Assembly (NCBI GenBank): GCA_963763485.1
Contig: CAVXOW010000008.1
Coordinates: 682,001-746,000 of the forward strand
Length of the DNA: 64,000 nt
Direction: 5' to 3'
DNA from: CAWCKS01 sp963763485
Lineage (GTDB): Bacteria > Pseudomonadota > Alphaproteobacteria > Rhizobiales > Xanthobacteraceae
This document shows, in pieces, positions 56,056 through 64,000 of this stretch; the stretch's first letter is position 1, and each line of letters begins with the position of its first letter. The position numbers and the translations under genes are program-made. The notes beneath the pieces are model-generated. The model saw only the letters and a list, made by a program, of their open reading frames with translations, was not told where the DNA came from and made no database searches.

Positions 56056-56502
56056 ATGGCAGCCCTGAAATCCGTCTCCGCGTCAAACACCGATATCGAG
56101 GCACGTTGCGCCGCGGCCGGCATGCGCATGACGGAGCAGCGCCGCATCATCGCGCGCGTGCTGGCGGAATCCTCGGATCACCCCGATGTCGAGGAATTGT
56201 TCCGGCGCTGCGTTGCCGTCGACGACAAGATCTCGATCTCGACCGTGTATCGCACGGTAAAACTGTTCGAGGACGCGGGCATCATCGAACGTCATGATTT
56301 CCGCGAAGGACGTTCGCGCTATGAGCAGATGCGCGAGACACACCACGATCATCTGATCAACCTGCGCGACGGCAAGGTGATCGAGTTCACTTCCGAGGAA
56401 ATCGAACGGCTGCAGGCCGAGGTGGCGCGCAAACTCGGCTATAAGCTGGTCGACCACCGGCTCGAGCTCTATTGCGTGCCGCTGGATGACGAGAAGAGCT
56501 GA
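56056..56502 (+). CDS. Fur-family metal-responsive regulator
   Basis: A 148-residue regulator with the Fur winged-helix DNA-binding part (KISISTVYRTVKLFEDAGIIERHDF) and the metal-binding motif HHDHLINLRDGKVIEF. No CxxC zinc site is present, as in Fur/Mur proteins of alphaproteobacteria, which answer to iron or manganese. The location before miaB in Bradyrhizobium matches the gene called fur (family knowledge). Whether it acts as Fur or Mur cannot be read from the sequence. Confidence 0.88.
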   Translation: MAALKSVSASNTDIEARCAAAGMRMTEQRRIIARVLAESSDHPDVEELFRRCVAVDDKISISTVYRTVKLFEDAGIIERHDFREGRSRYEQMRETHHDHLINLRDGKVIEFTSEEIERLQAEVARKLGYKLVDHRLELYCVPLDDEKS

Positions 56503-56627
56503 TTTACCCGCTCCTGCGTTGAAATAGTTGACATTTTGGTCCCCGCCGGGCGCGGGAAGCGCTGGATTTTCCGGACATTTGCCCCTATTTGAGCCCGGTG
56601 GGCGACGTAATCGCCCGCGTCAGCGAA

Positions 56628-58044
56628 ATGCCGATGGACGGGCCGCGCAAACTCCACATCAAGTCTTACGGCTGTCAAATGAATGTCTACGATGCCGAGC
56701 GCATGGTGGACAGCCTGGCGCGTGAGAACTTTGTCGAGACCGCTGACGTTGATGACGCCGATGTCGTCGTGCTCAACACCTGCCACATCCGCGAGAAGGC
56801 CTCCGAGAAAGTTTTTTCCGAGCTCGGCCGCCTGCGCGAGACGAAGGCGACCGCGGCGCGCGACGGACGCGAGATGAAGATCGTCGTTGCCGGATGCGTG
56901 GCGCAGGCCGAGGGTGACGAGATCGTGAGGCGCGCCGACATGGTCGATGTCGTGGTCGGCCCGCAGAGCTATCACCATCTCCCCGAGCTGCTGCGGCGCG
57001 CGACCGCGGGGCGACCTGCAATCGAGACCGAGTTTCCGGTCGCGGATAAATTCAACTTTCTCCCGGCGCCGCAGCCCGACGCAATCAAAGCCCGCGGCAT
57101 CACATCATTTGTCACCGTGCAGGAGGGGTGCGACAAGTTCTGCACCTTCTGCGTCGTGCCTTACACGCGGGGCCAGGAGACATCGCGGCCGGTCAAGGCG
57201 ATCGCCGACGACGTGCGTCGCCTGACCGACAACGGCGTCCGCGAGATCACGCTGATCGGCCAGAACGTCAACGCCTTCCACGGCGACGGACCGGACGGCA
57301 AGGCCTGGCCGCTCGGCAAACTGCTCGCGCATCTCGCTGCGATCCCGGACGTGTTGCGGCTGCGCTATACCACGAGCCACCCGCGCGATGTCGACGACAG
57401 CCTGATCGAGGCGCATCGCGACATCGACACGCTGATGCCGTTCGTACACCTGCCGGTGCAGTCGGGTTCGGATCGCATTCTTGCCGCGATGAATCGCAAG
57501 CATACGGTCGCCGACTATCGCAAAGTCATCGACCGTCTCCGCGGCACCTGCGAAGATATGGCGTTTTCGTCGGATTTTATCGTTGGTTTTCCCGGCGAAA
57601 CCGAGGACGACTTTGCCGCGACTCTCGCCCTGGTCGCGCAAATCAGCTACGCTGGCGCCTACTCATTCAAGTACTCGGCACGACCCGGCACGCCGGCCGC
57701 CGAGATGACGGAGATGGTTGAACCCGCGGTGATGAACCAACGGCTGGCGCGGCTACAACATTTGATCGATGAACAACAGGCGGCATTCAACCGCAGCTTC
57801 ATCGGTCGCACCATCGATGTGCTGTTCGAGCGTCCGCGCGAAGAGAACCGGCCAGTTCGTTGGGCGATCTTCGTGGCTGCAGCCGGTCCATGTGATGGCA
57901 TCGCCTGACATTGTCGGATCGATTCGCGCCGTCGAAGTGACGGGCCTGGAACGCTACAGCCTGTTCGGATCGCTGGTCGAGCCACGCGACCACGGGGCGG
58001 CCGCATCAGCCAACTCATCCCAACGCGTCATGCATGGAGCCTGA
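56628..58044 (+). CDS. miaB: tRNA-2-methylthio-N6-dimethylallyladenosine synthase MiaB, frameshifted as assembled
   Basis: Radical-SAM methylthiotransferase acting on A37 of tRNA. The N-terminal cluster cysteines are in SYGCQMN and NTCHIRE, and the radical-SAM triad CxxxCxxC is in EGCDKFCTFC. The frame is lost near 57840 in the TRAM domain by one extra base and continues one base later as RTGQFVGRSSWLQPVHVMASP to the stop at 58044, restoring the family C-terminus. Start ATG at 56628 or 56634. Receives Fe-S clusters; the nfu gene is near. Confidence 0.92.
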
Positions 58045-58049
58045 AACCT

Positions 58050-59099
58050 TTGGCGAAAAGCACATCGGATTCACCTTCGCTCGCTCCCGGCCGCAAGATC
58101 GACGGGCCCACGCCGCCCGAAACCCACATCGAACTGAGCTTCGACGACAACCGCGCGGTCTCGGCGCTGGTCGGACAGTACGGCCAGCATCTCGCCCTGC
58201 TGGAGCGGCGGCTCAACGTAACAGCCGATTTGCGCGGCAACCTGATCACGGTCGCCGGCTCGCGAGATGGTGTCGAGGCAGCGCGCCACGTGCTCGAAGG
58301 ACTTTACGCGCGAGCGGAGCGTGGTGATGAGTTGACTCAGGGTGACGTCGACGGCGCGATCCGCGCCGTGATCGCGCAGGGTTCGCTGTTCGATTTCGAT
58401 CCAAAGACGGTGCGGTCCTCGTTCGAGGAGATCAACCTGCGCAAGCGTCCCGTGCGGGCGCGCACCGCGGCGCAAGACGCCTACATTCGCGCGCTGAAGC
58501 GCCACTCGCTCACTTTCGGCATCGGTCCCGCCGGCACCGGCAAGACCTGGCTTGCCGTTGCTCATGCGGCCCAGCTGTTCGAGCGCAAGGAGGTCGACCG
58601 CATCATCCTGTCGCGGCCCGCCGTTGAAGCCGGCGAGCGGCTCGGCTTCCTGCCCGGCGACATGCGCGAGAAGGTCGATCCCTATCTGCGGCCGATCTAC
58701 GACGCACTCTACGACCTGATCGACGCACGCATCGTGGAGCGCGCGCTGCAGACCGGCGAGATCGAGATCGCGCCGCTCGCCTTCATGCGCGGGCGCACGC
58801 TGACCAATGCCGTGATCATCCTCGACGAAGCACAGAATACCACCTCGATGCAGATGAAGATGTTTCTCACGCGGCTGGGTGAAAACAGCCGGATGATCGT
58901 GACCGGCGATCCGAGCCAGGTCGATCTTCCGAACGGCCAGGTCTCGGGCCTCGCCGAGGCATCGCGACTGCTCGAAAACGTCGACGGCATCGCACAAGTG
59001 AGGTTTTCGGCCGAGGACGTCATCCGGCACGAACTTGTGCAGCGAATCGTTGCGGCCTATGAACGGGCCACCCCGCGGCAGGCGCCCGGAAAATCCTGA
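58050..59099 (+). CDS. PhoH family ATPase
   Basis: A 349-residue PhoH-like protein. A KH-like N-terminal region (HIELSFDDNRAVSALVGQY) is followed by the ATPase part with Walker A GPAGTGKTWLAV near residue 155 and Walker B VIILDEAQNTTSMQ. A TTG start at 58050 is taken, with GGAG 12 bases before it. Commonly encoded with ybeY, as here; it is thought to act in RNA metabolism. Confidence 0.9.
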   Translation: MAKSTSDSPSLAPGRKIDGPTPPETHIELSFDDNRAVSALVGQYGQHLALLERRLNVTADLRGNLITVAGSRDGVEAARHVLEGLYARAERGDELTQGDVDGAIRAVIAQGSLFDFDPKTVRSSFEEINLRKRPVRARTAAQDAYIRALKRHSLTFGIGPAGTGKTWLAVAHAAQLFERKEVDRIILSRPAVEAGERLGFLPGDMREKVDPYLRPIYDALYDLIDARIVERALQTGEIEIAPLAFMRGRTLTNAVIILDEAQNTTSMQMKMFLTRLGENSRMIVTGDPSQVDLPNGQVSGLAEASRLLENVDGIAQVRFSAEDVIRHELVQRIVAAYERATPRQAPGKS

Positions 59100-59143
59100 G
59101 AACGCGCAAGGCGACTGCCAAGATCGCTGGCAAGACCACCATC

Positions 59144-59611
59144 ATGCTGACGGCCGACATCGTGATAACCGCCGATTGCTGGCGGGCGGAACCCGGCGCT
59201 GAAAACATCGTGCAACGCGCGATCGTGGCGGCGGCGGGAGCTGCGCCCGGATCAGCCGATCCGGCCGAACTCGCCGTCATGCTCACCGACGACGCCGGCA
59301 TTCGCGCCCTCAACCACGACTGGCGCGGCATCGACAAGCCAACCAACGTGCTGTCGTTTCCGGCGATCGCGCTGCCTGACAGCGGCAGCCAGCCGCGCGC
59401 GCTCGGCGACATCGCGATCGCCTACGAGACTGCGCGACACGAGGCGGAGAGCGAAAACAAGCCGTTCGGCCATCACCTGAGCCATCTGGCGGTCCATGGC
59501 TTTCTGCACCTGATCGGCTACGATCACGAGACCGATGACGATGCCGAAACCATGGAAGAGCTGGAGCGCCGCATTCTTGCGCGGCTCGGCATCCCCGATC
59601 CCTATGCATGA
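59144..59611 (+). CDS. ybeY: endoribonuclease YbeY
   Basis: A 155-residue metalloprotein needed for 16S rRNA maturation and ribosome quality control. The zinc motif H-x3-H-x5-H is in HGFLHLIGYDH, and the segment RGIDKPTNVLSFP is diagnostic. It overlaps the CorC-like gene by four bases (ATGA) and follows phoH. Start ATG at 59144 is slightly uncertain. Confidence 0.93.
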   Translation: MLTADIVITADCWRAEPGAENIVQRAIVAAAGAAPGSADPAELAVMLTDDAGIRALNHDWRGIDKPTNVLSFPAIALPDSGSQPRALGDIAIAYETARHEAESENKPFGHHLSHLAVHGFLHLIGYDHETDDDAETMEELERRILARLGIPDPYA

Positions 59612-60740
59612 GCACGATCTTGGCAAGCGACCCCGCCCACGCTGACGGCGCGCCGCAAAGCGGCAACCTTCCCGTGCCGGTGCACGAAGGCGAAGTGCTG
59701 CGGCCGGCGCATGCGAGCTGGCTCGCGCGCGCGATCCGCACACTGTTCGGCTGGCGCTCGGATTCGCTACGCGCCAACCTCCAGGTGGTGCTCGAAACCA
59801 GCTCGCCCGGCGAGACCAGCTTCTCGCCGGTCGAGCGCACCATGCTGCGCAACATCCTTTATTTGCGCGAGCGCAGGATCGCCGACATCATGATCCCGCG
59901 TGCCGATATCATCGCGGTGCGCCAGGACATTTCGCTCGGCGAACTGATGAGAGCTGTTCGAATCGGCCGGCCACTCGCGCCTTGTCGTCTACGGCGAAAC
60001 GCTCGACGAGCCGGAGGGCATGGTCCACATCCGCGACCTCGTCGTGTACATGACGCAACACGCGCACGTCGAGCCGAAGACGACGGCGCGACGGAAGAAG
60101 CCGTTGCCCGCGGGACTCGACCTGCGTGCCGTCAATCTGGCGACGACACTCGCCGAGACAAAGATCGTTCGCAAACTGATCTACGTGCCGCCGTCGATGC
60201 CGGCGATGGACCTGCTGCAGCAGATGCAGGCGACGCGCATCCATCTTGCGCTCGTGGTGGACGAGTATGGCGGTACCGACGGCCTGGTCTCGATCGAGGA
60301 CCTGGTCGAGCAGATCGTCGGCGACATCGACGACGAGCACGACAGTGACGAGCCGCCCGATATCGTGCAACAGGCGGACGGTTCATTCATCGCGGATGCG
60401 CGGGCCTCGCTCGAGGACGTGACCGCGACGATCGGCGAGGAATTCAACATCGGAGAGGCCGGCGAGGACGTCGACACGCTCGGCGGCTATCTCACCTGGC
60501 TCGCCGGACGCCTGCCGTTGCGCGGCGAAGTCATTGCCGGGCCGGACCCGTTCGAGATCGAGGTGCTCGACGCCGATCCGCGCCGCATCAAGCGGGTGCG
60601 CGTCAGCCGCCGGCAGGGCGCGCTTGCTTCGAAGAGCCGCGAACCGCGCGAGCGCGGCTCAGCCAGCACTCCGGCGCCCGGCGAAACCAAGGCAACGGGC
60701 GGTCAACAAAAGCCCGACGACGACGGCTGGCCACTCGTGA
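59608..60740 (+). CDS. CorC/TlyC-like CBS-domain protein, frameshifted as assembled
   Basis: Member of the haemolysin/CorC family with a pair of CBS domains (ERRIADIMIPRADIIAVRQDISLGEL, then HIRDLVVYMTQ) and a transporter-associated domain (EEFNIGEAGEDVDTLGG). It has no membrane domain, like CorC. The frame is shifted near 59951 by one extra base and continues as LFESAGHSRLVVYGE. A stop is absent in that frame up to the next gene; a TGA at 60738-60740, in the third frame, overlaps the GTG start of lnt and is the likely original stop. A second small error would explain that. Confidence 0.8.
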
Positions 60741-62337
60741 TCGGTGCGCGCGTCGTCCACGGAATCGTTCTGGCCTGGGGCTGGCGCCGCGCGCTGATCG
60801 CCTTTGCGGCCGGCGCGATATCCGTGCTTGCGCTGTCGCCGTTCAACGCCTGGCCGGTGCTGTTTCTGACGTTTCCGGTTGTGGTGTTCCTGGTCGATGG
60901 CGCCGGTGGCGGACGAGCCGGGGTGTTCCGGCCGCAGCGTTGAGCGGCTGGTGCTTCGGCTTCGGCTACTTCCTCGCCGGGCTCTACTGGATCGGTTACG
61001 CGTTCCTGGTCGATGCGCCGACATTCGGCTGGCTGCTGCCGATCGCGGTGGCCGGACTCCCCGCGGGACTGGCATTGTTCTTTGCCGCGGGATTTGCGCT
61101 GGCGCGTGTCATGTGGCGCGCCGACAGCCGCCGCGTTCTGAGCCTCGCAGCCGCACTCACGATCACCGAATGGCTGCGCGGCCACATCCTCACCGGCTTT
61201 CCCTGGAACGCAGTCGGCTATGCGCTGACCACGCCGAATGCGCTGGCGCAAAGCGCTGCGTGGATCGGTCTCTGGGGCCTCACGTTCATCGCCATTGCAG
61301 TTTTCGCGAGCCCTGCAACCCTGTTCGACGACCGAAGCATCGTTCGCCGACCGTGGCTGCCTCTGACGCTCGCGATCGTCGTGCTCATCGCCATGGGAGG
61401 TTACGGTGCCTTCCGCCTGCAGCGTCAGCCGACACTCTTTGTCGACAACGTGCGCTTGCGCATCATGCAGCCGAACCTGCCGCAGGATGTGAAGTTCAAC
61501 TACGCCGCCAAGAACGAAGTCATGCGGAAATACCTGGCGTTGTCCGATCGCGCGGCTGGACCGCAGGCCTCCGGCGTTCGCGACGTGTCGCTGTTGATCT
61601 GGCCCGAGTCGGCGTTTCCATTCTTCCTGACGCGCGAGCCGGATGCGCTCGCGCAGATCGCAAACCTGTTGCCGAGCGGGACGCTGTTGATCACCGGCGG
61701 CGTGCGGCCGCCCGATGCGGCACCGCCCGGCGTGCCGATCACGCGCGCCTACAATTCGATCTACGTGATCGATCATACCGGCACGATACAGTCGGCTTAC
61801 GACAAGCTGCACCTCGTGCCGTTCGGCGAGTACCTGCCGTTTCAATCGACACTCGAGAGTTTTGGCTTGAGCCAGCTCACCAAAATGCGCGGCGGCTTTA
61901 TCGCCGGTAACCGGCGGCGGCCAATTGTTCTGCCGAACGCGCCGAAGGTGCTGCCTCTGATCTGCTACGAGGTGATTTTCCCCGGGGATATCACCAAGGG
62001 CGAAGAGCGCCCCGGCTGGATCGTCAACGTCACCAATGATGGCTGGTTCGGCATCTCGACAGGACCGTTCCAACATTTGCAACAAGCGCGCCTGCGCGCG
62101 ATCGAAGAAGGTTTGCCGATTGTCCGCGCCGCCAACACAGGGATTTCGGCGGTGATCGATCCGCTCGGTCGTGTCGTTACAAGGCTTGGCCTTGGCGTCG
62201 AAGGCGTACTTGATTCGGGACTTCCGGTTGCAGCACCTCCTACCTTCTATTCAAGGTATGGCGATTTGCCCGTTGCGGTGCTGATAGCGCTCGCAATTGT
62301 TGTCGCGCTCACACGCCGGCGAACCCGATCAGTGTAA
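60737..62337 (+). CDS. lnt: apolipoprotein N-acyltransferase, frameshifted as assembled
   Basis: Inner-membrane enzyme which transfers the third acyl chain onto lipoproteins. N-terminal part: VVHGIVLAWGWRRALIAFAAGA and further hydrophobic helices; the periplasmic nitrilase-like domain has the Glu in WPESAFPF, Lys in YDKLHLVPFG and Cys in LICYEVIFPG. The frame changes at about 60920-60930, where one base appears to be missing (the only -1 among the breaks). A GTG at 60737 overlapping TGA at 60738 is the likely start. Corrected length is about 530 residues. Confidence 0.88.
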
Positions 62338-62422
62338 TTCGACACAAATAGAACGATGCACGTCCTCACCGCGCGGGGCGCTGCAGAGGACTGGCGTCCG
62401 CCCTGCGGAATTTGGAACTCGT

Positions 62423-62450
62423 TTGACCGCGCGCGCCAAAATTGCATAGT
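62423..62450 (+). promoter_or_regulatory. possible promoter of the XRE-type regulator
   Basis: TTGACC at 62423-62428 and CATAGT at 62445-62450 are 16 bases apart, upstream of the gene starting at 62503. Four of six bases match the -10 consensus, so this is only a candidate. Confidence 0.3.
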
Positions 62451-62502
62451 GGCGTGCAGCTTTTGCAGGTCCGATAGCGCGTTGCGATGACGGGAGAATG
62501 TG

Positions 62503-62910
62503 ATGGCGAGCAAGACGCCTGATCCCATCGACAAGTATGTCGGCAGCCGGATTCGCATGCGCCGAATCATGCTTGGGATGAGTCAGGAAAAACTTGGCGA
62601 CGCGCTTGGCTTGACCTTCCAGCAAATCCAGAAATACGAGAAGGGCACCAACCGGGTCGGCGCGAGCCGACTGCAGCAGATATCCGATGTGCTGCAGGTC
62701 CACGTCTCCTTCATGTTCGAAGGCGCGCCCGGCGGCACTGCCGGCGGCGGCATGGGTGAGGCGGCCTCGCCCGCCTATGTGTCCGACTTTCTCGCCACCT
62801 CCGACGGACTGGCGCTGACCAAGGCTTTCACGCGGCTGAAAGACGCCAAGCTCCGCCGCAGCATCGTCGACCTCGTCGAGCAGATCGCGGCTCGGGAAGA
62901 CCGGCACTAG
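62503..62910 (+). CDS. XRE-family helix-turn-helix regulator
   Basis: A 135-residue protein with a Cro/C1 helix-turn-helix (IRMRRIMLGMSQEKLGDALGLTFQQIQKYE, about residues 18-47) and a short helical C-terminal domain. Located between lnt and trmB; in Rhizobiales the SAM synthetase gene metK usually follows it. The gene starts at the ATG 62503 (a GTG at 62500 is adjacent). Targets unknown. Confidence 0.85.
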   Translation: MASKTPDPIDKYVGSRIRMRRIMLGMSQEKLGDALGLTFQQIQKYEKGTNRVGASRLQQISDVLQVHVSFMFEGAPGGTAGGGMGEAASPAYVSDFLATSDGLALTKAFTRLKDAKLRRSIVDLVEQIAAREDRH

Positions 62911-62968
62911 AGCGCATCCCTGCCGGGGACGCGCACCAATTCATTTGACGAAATCGCAGTCCGTTGCC

Positions 62969-63685
62969 ATGTCCCGCGACATGTCCGCGCCGGATCAAAG
63001 TCAGCAACATCGCCAGACATCGTTCTTCGGGCGACGCAAGGGGCACAAGCTGCGGGCGCATCAGGCCGAGCTTGTCGATCGGCTCCTGCCAAAGCTCGCG
63101 ATCGATATTGCTGAACCCGCGCCGCAACCGCTGGCCGAGCTGTTTGGGGCCAAGGTCGACAGCATACGGCTCGAAATCGGATTCGGCGGCGGTGAGCATT
63201 TGCTTGCCGAGGCGCGCGCCTATCCCGGGACAGGCTTCATCGGATGCGAACCCTATCTCAACGGCCTCGCCAAGATCCTGGCACGGTTCGAGGCCGAGCC
63301 TGCCGGCAATCTCAGGCTGTTCGCAGGCGACGCCGCCGAGCTGCTGGCCTGGCTGCCGGCCGCGTCACTTCAGCGCATCGACCTGATTCACCCCGATCCC
63401 TGGCCGAAGCGTCGGCACTGGAAGCGCCGTTTCGTGCAACAGGCGACGATCGCGGCGATGGCGCGCGTCTTGAGGCCGGGCGGCGAATTCCGCTTCGTCA
63501 GCGATATCGACGACTACGCCGCCTGGACGCTCGACCTGCTGCAACACTCGGCGGATTTTGCCTGGATCGCGGAGCGCGCCGACGACTGGCGCAAACCCTG
63601 GCCCGGGTTCACCCACACACGCTACGGCGCCAAAGCGGTGCGGGAGGGGCGGGCTGCGACCTACCTCATCTTTCGCAAGCCCTGA
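62969..63685 (+). CDS. trmB: tRNA (guanine-N7-)-methyltransferase TrmB
   Basis: A 238-residue SAM-dependent methyltransferase which makes m7G46 in tRNA. The SAM loop is LEIGFGGGEHLL, and RIDLIHPDPWPKRRHWKRRF is the diagnostic motif. The start is uncertain: ATG at 62969 is used; a TTG at 62945 would add eight residues. Only about 60 bases separate it from the XRE gene, so metK, expected in between, is missing. Confidence 0.92.
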   Translation: MSRDMSAPDQSQQHRQTSFFGRRKGHKLRAHQAELVDRLLPKLAIDIAEPAPQPLAELFGAKVDSIRLEIGFGGGEHLLAEARAYPGTGFIGCEPYLNGLAKILARFEAEPAGNLRLFAGDAAELLAWLPAASLQRIDLIHPDPWPKRRHWKRRFVQQATIAAMARVLRPGGEFRFVSDIDDYAAWTLDLLQHSADFAWIAERADDWRKPWPGFTHTRYGAKAVREGRAATYLIFRKP

Positions 63686-63762
63686 GCGGATCTTTGCGCA
63701 TGTTCTCTTTGGAAAACCGGTGGCCACGCCCGGGCCGAGCCCGCGTCATGCTTTTCCGGCAC
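63686..63762. repeat. partial family F-like repeat
   Basis: GAGCGGATC after the trmB stop, TTTGGAAAACCGGTGGCC and CATGCTTTTCCGG at about 63748-63760 share parts of the elements flanking usp. The palindrome is incomplete. Confidence 0.4.
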
Positions 63763-63774
63763 AAGCACGCCGGA

Positions 63775-64000
63775 TTACTCCGGCGGCCGTCCCTTCCAGA
63801 ATTTCATCACGCGTTGCGCGGTAGCCGGCGCCAGCCGCTCGAAATTGGCGCGGGCTAAATCAAGATCCGTCGCCGACGAAATACGCGCCTCCGGCGAGCG
63901 CAGCGCCAGCAGCGCGCGCACCGTCGGCCAGTCGAGACCGAGCGCCTTGCCAAGCACGAGAATGGAATCGCGCCGCTCGCCGCTCACGATCTTGTCGATG
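63775..64000 (-). CDS. DUF2336-like protein, C-terminal part (cut by window edge)
   Basis: The last 75 or so residues of a gene entering from the right edge. IVSGERRDSILVLGKALGLDWPTVRALLALR and the ending FWKGRPPE look like the C-terminal region of DUF2336 domain proteins of alphaproteobacteria, which are helical and of unknown function. The N-terminus is outside the window. It is read convergently with trmB. Confidence 0.6.
   Translation of the reverse strand, partial: IDKIVSGERRDSILVLGKALGLDWPTVRALLALRSPEARISSATDLDLARANFERLAPATAQRVMKFWKGRPPE

Overview
The window reads as chromosomal DNA of an alphaproteobacterium of the Bradyrhizobium/Rhodopseudomonas group (Nitrobacteraceae). The grounds are the high GC content, the order rpsT-dnaA-dnaN-recF-gyrB, the block murJ-trpS-usp-nfu-tsaB-rimI-fur-miaB-phoH-ybeY-corC-lnt-xre-trmB, which is typical of Rhizobiales, and the large number of CoA-linked short-chain dehydrogenases, acyl-CoA dehydrogenases and enoyl-CoA hydratases. 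No rRNA, tRNA, CRISPR array or prophage was seen.

Layout. 1-10.3 kb: a decayed alkA glycosylase next to an intact methylguanine methyltransferase; a divergent TetR/NmrA-type pair with a readable promoter and palindromic operator; small exported proteins; an aldo/keto reductase, an aminotransferase, a dienelactone hydrolase, a capsule/polysaccharide export lipoprotein and MsrA. 10.6-18.9 kb: the replication cluster rpsT, dnaA, dnaN, recF, gyrB, with about 1.2 kb of non-coding DNA before dnaA. 18.9-50.3 kb: a metabolic region. It holds a phosphotriesterase-like hydrolase, a threonine-synthase-like enzyme, a glutathione transferase interrupted by an IS5-type fragment, two acyl-CoA dehydrogenases, an epoxide hydrolase, a TetR-controlled ferredoxin/cytochrome P450 pair, five SDR enzymes besides further crotonases, a ketopantoate-reductase-like enzyme, MmgE/PrpD, a beta-lactamase-fold esterase, pirin, malonyl-CoA decarboxylase, truncated haemoglobin and succinate-semialdehyde dehydrogenase. 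Together these suit oxidation of hydrophobic substrates followed by beta-oxidation-like steps; the substrate cannot be read from the sequence. 50.5-63.7 kb: a compact housekeeping block (lipid II flippase, tRNA charging and modification, Fe-S carrier, Fur, PhoH/YbeY, CorC, lipoprotein acylation). The right edge cuts a DUF2336-like gene.

Two window-wide features matter to a reader. First, at least nine genes, including dnaN, miaB and lnt, carry single-base frameshifts, almost all net +1. Restoring one base gives full-length proteins, so most are probably sequence errors. Second, about twenty intergenic repeats share one architecture although their sequences differ: an outer stem, two hairpins and often an inner stem, so that a copy can fold into a four-way junction. 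In one family the inner stem varies between copies while staying paired. This is the least explained structure in the window.
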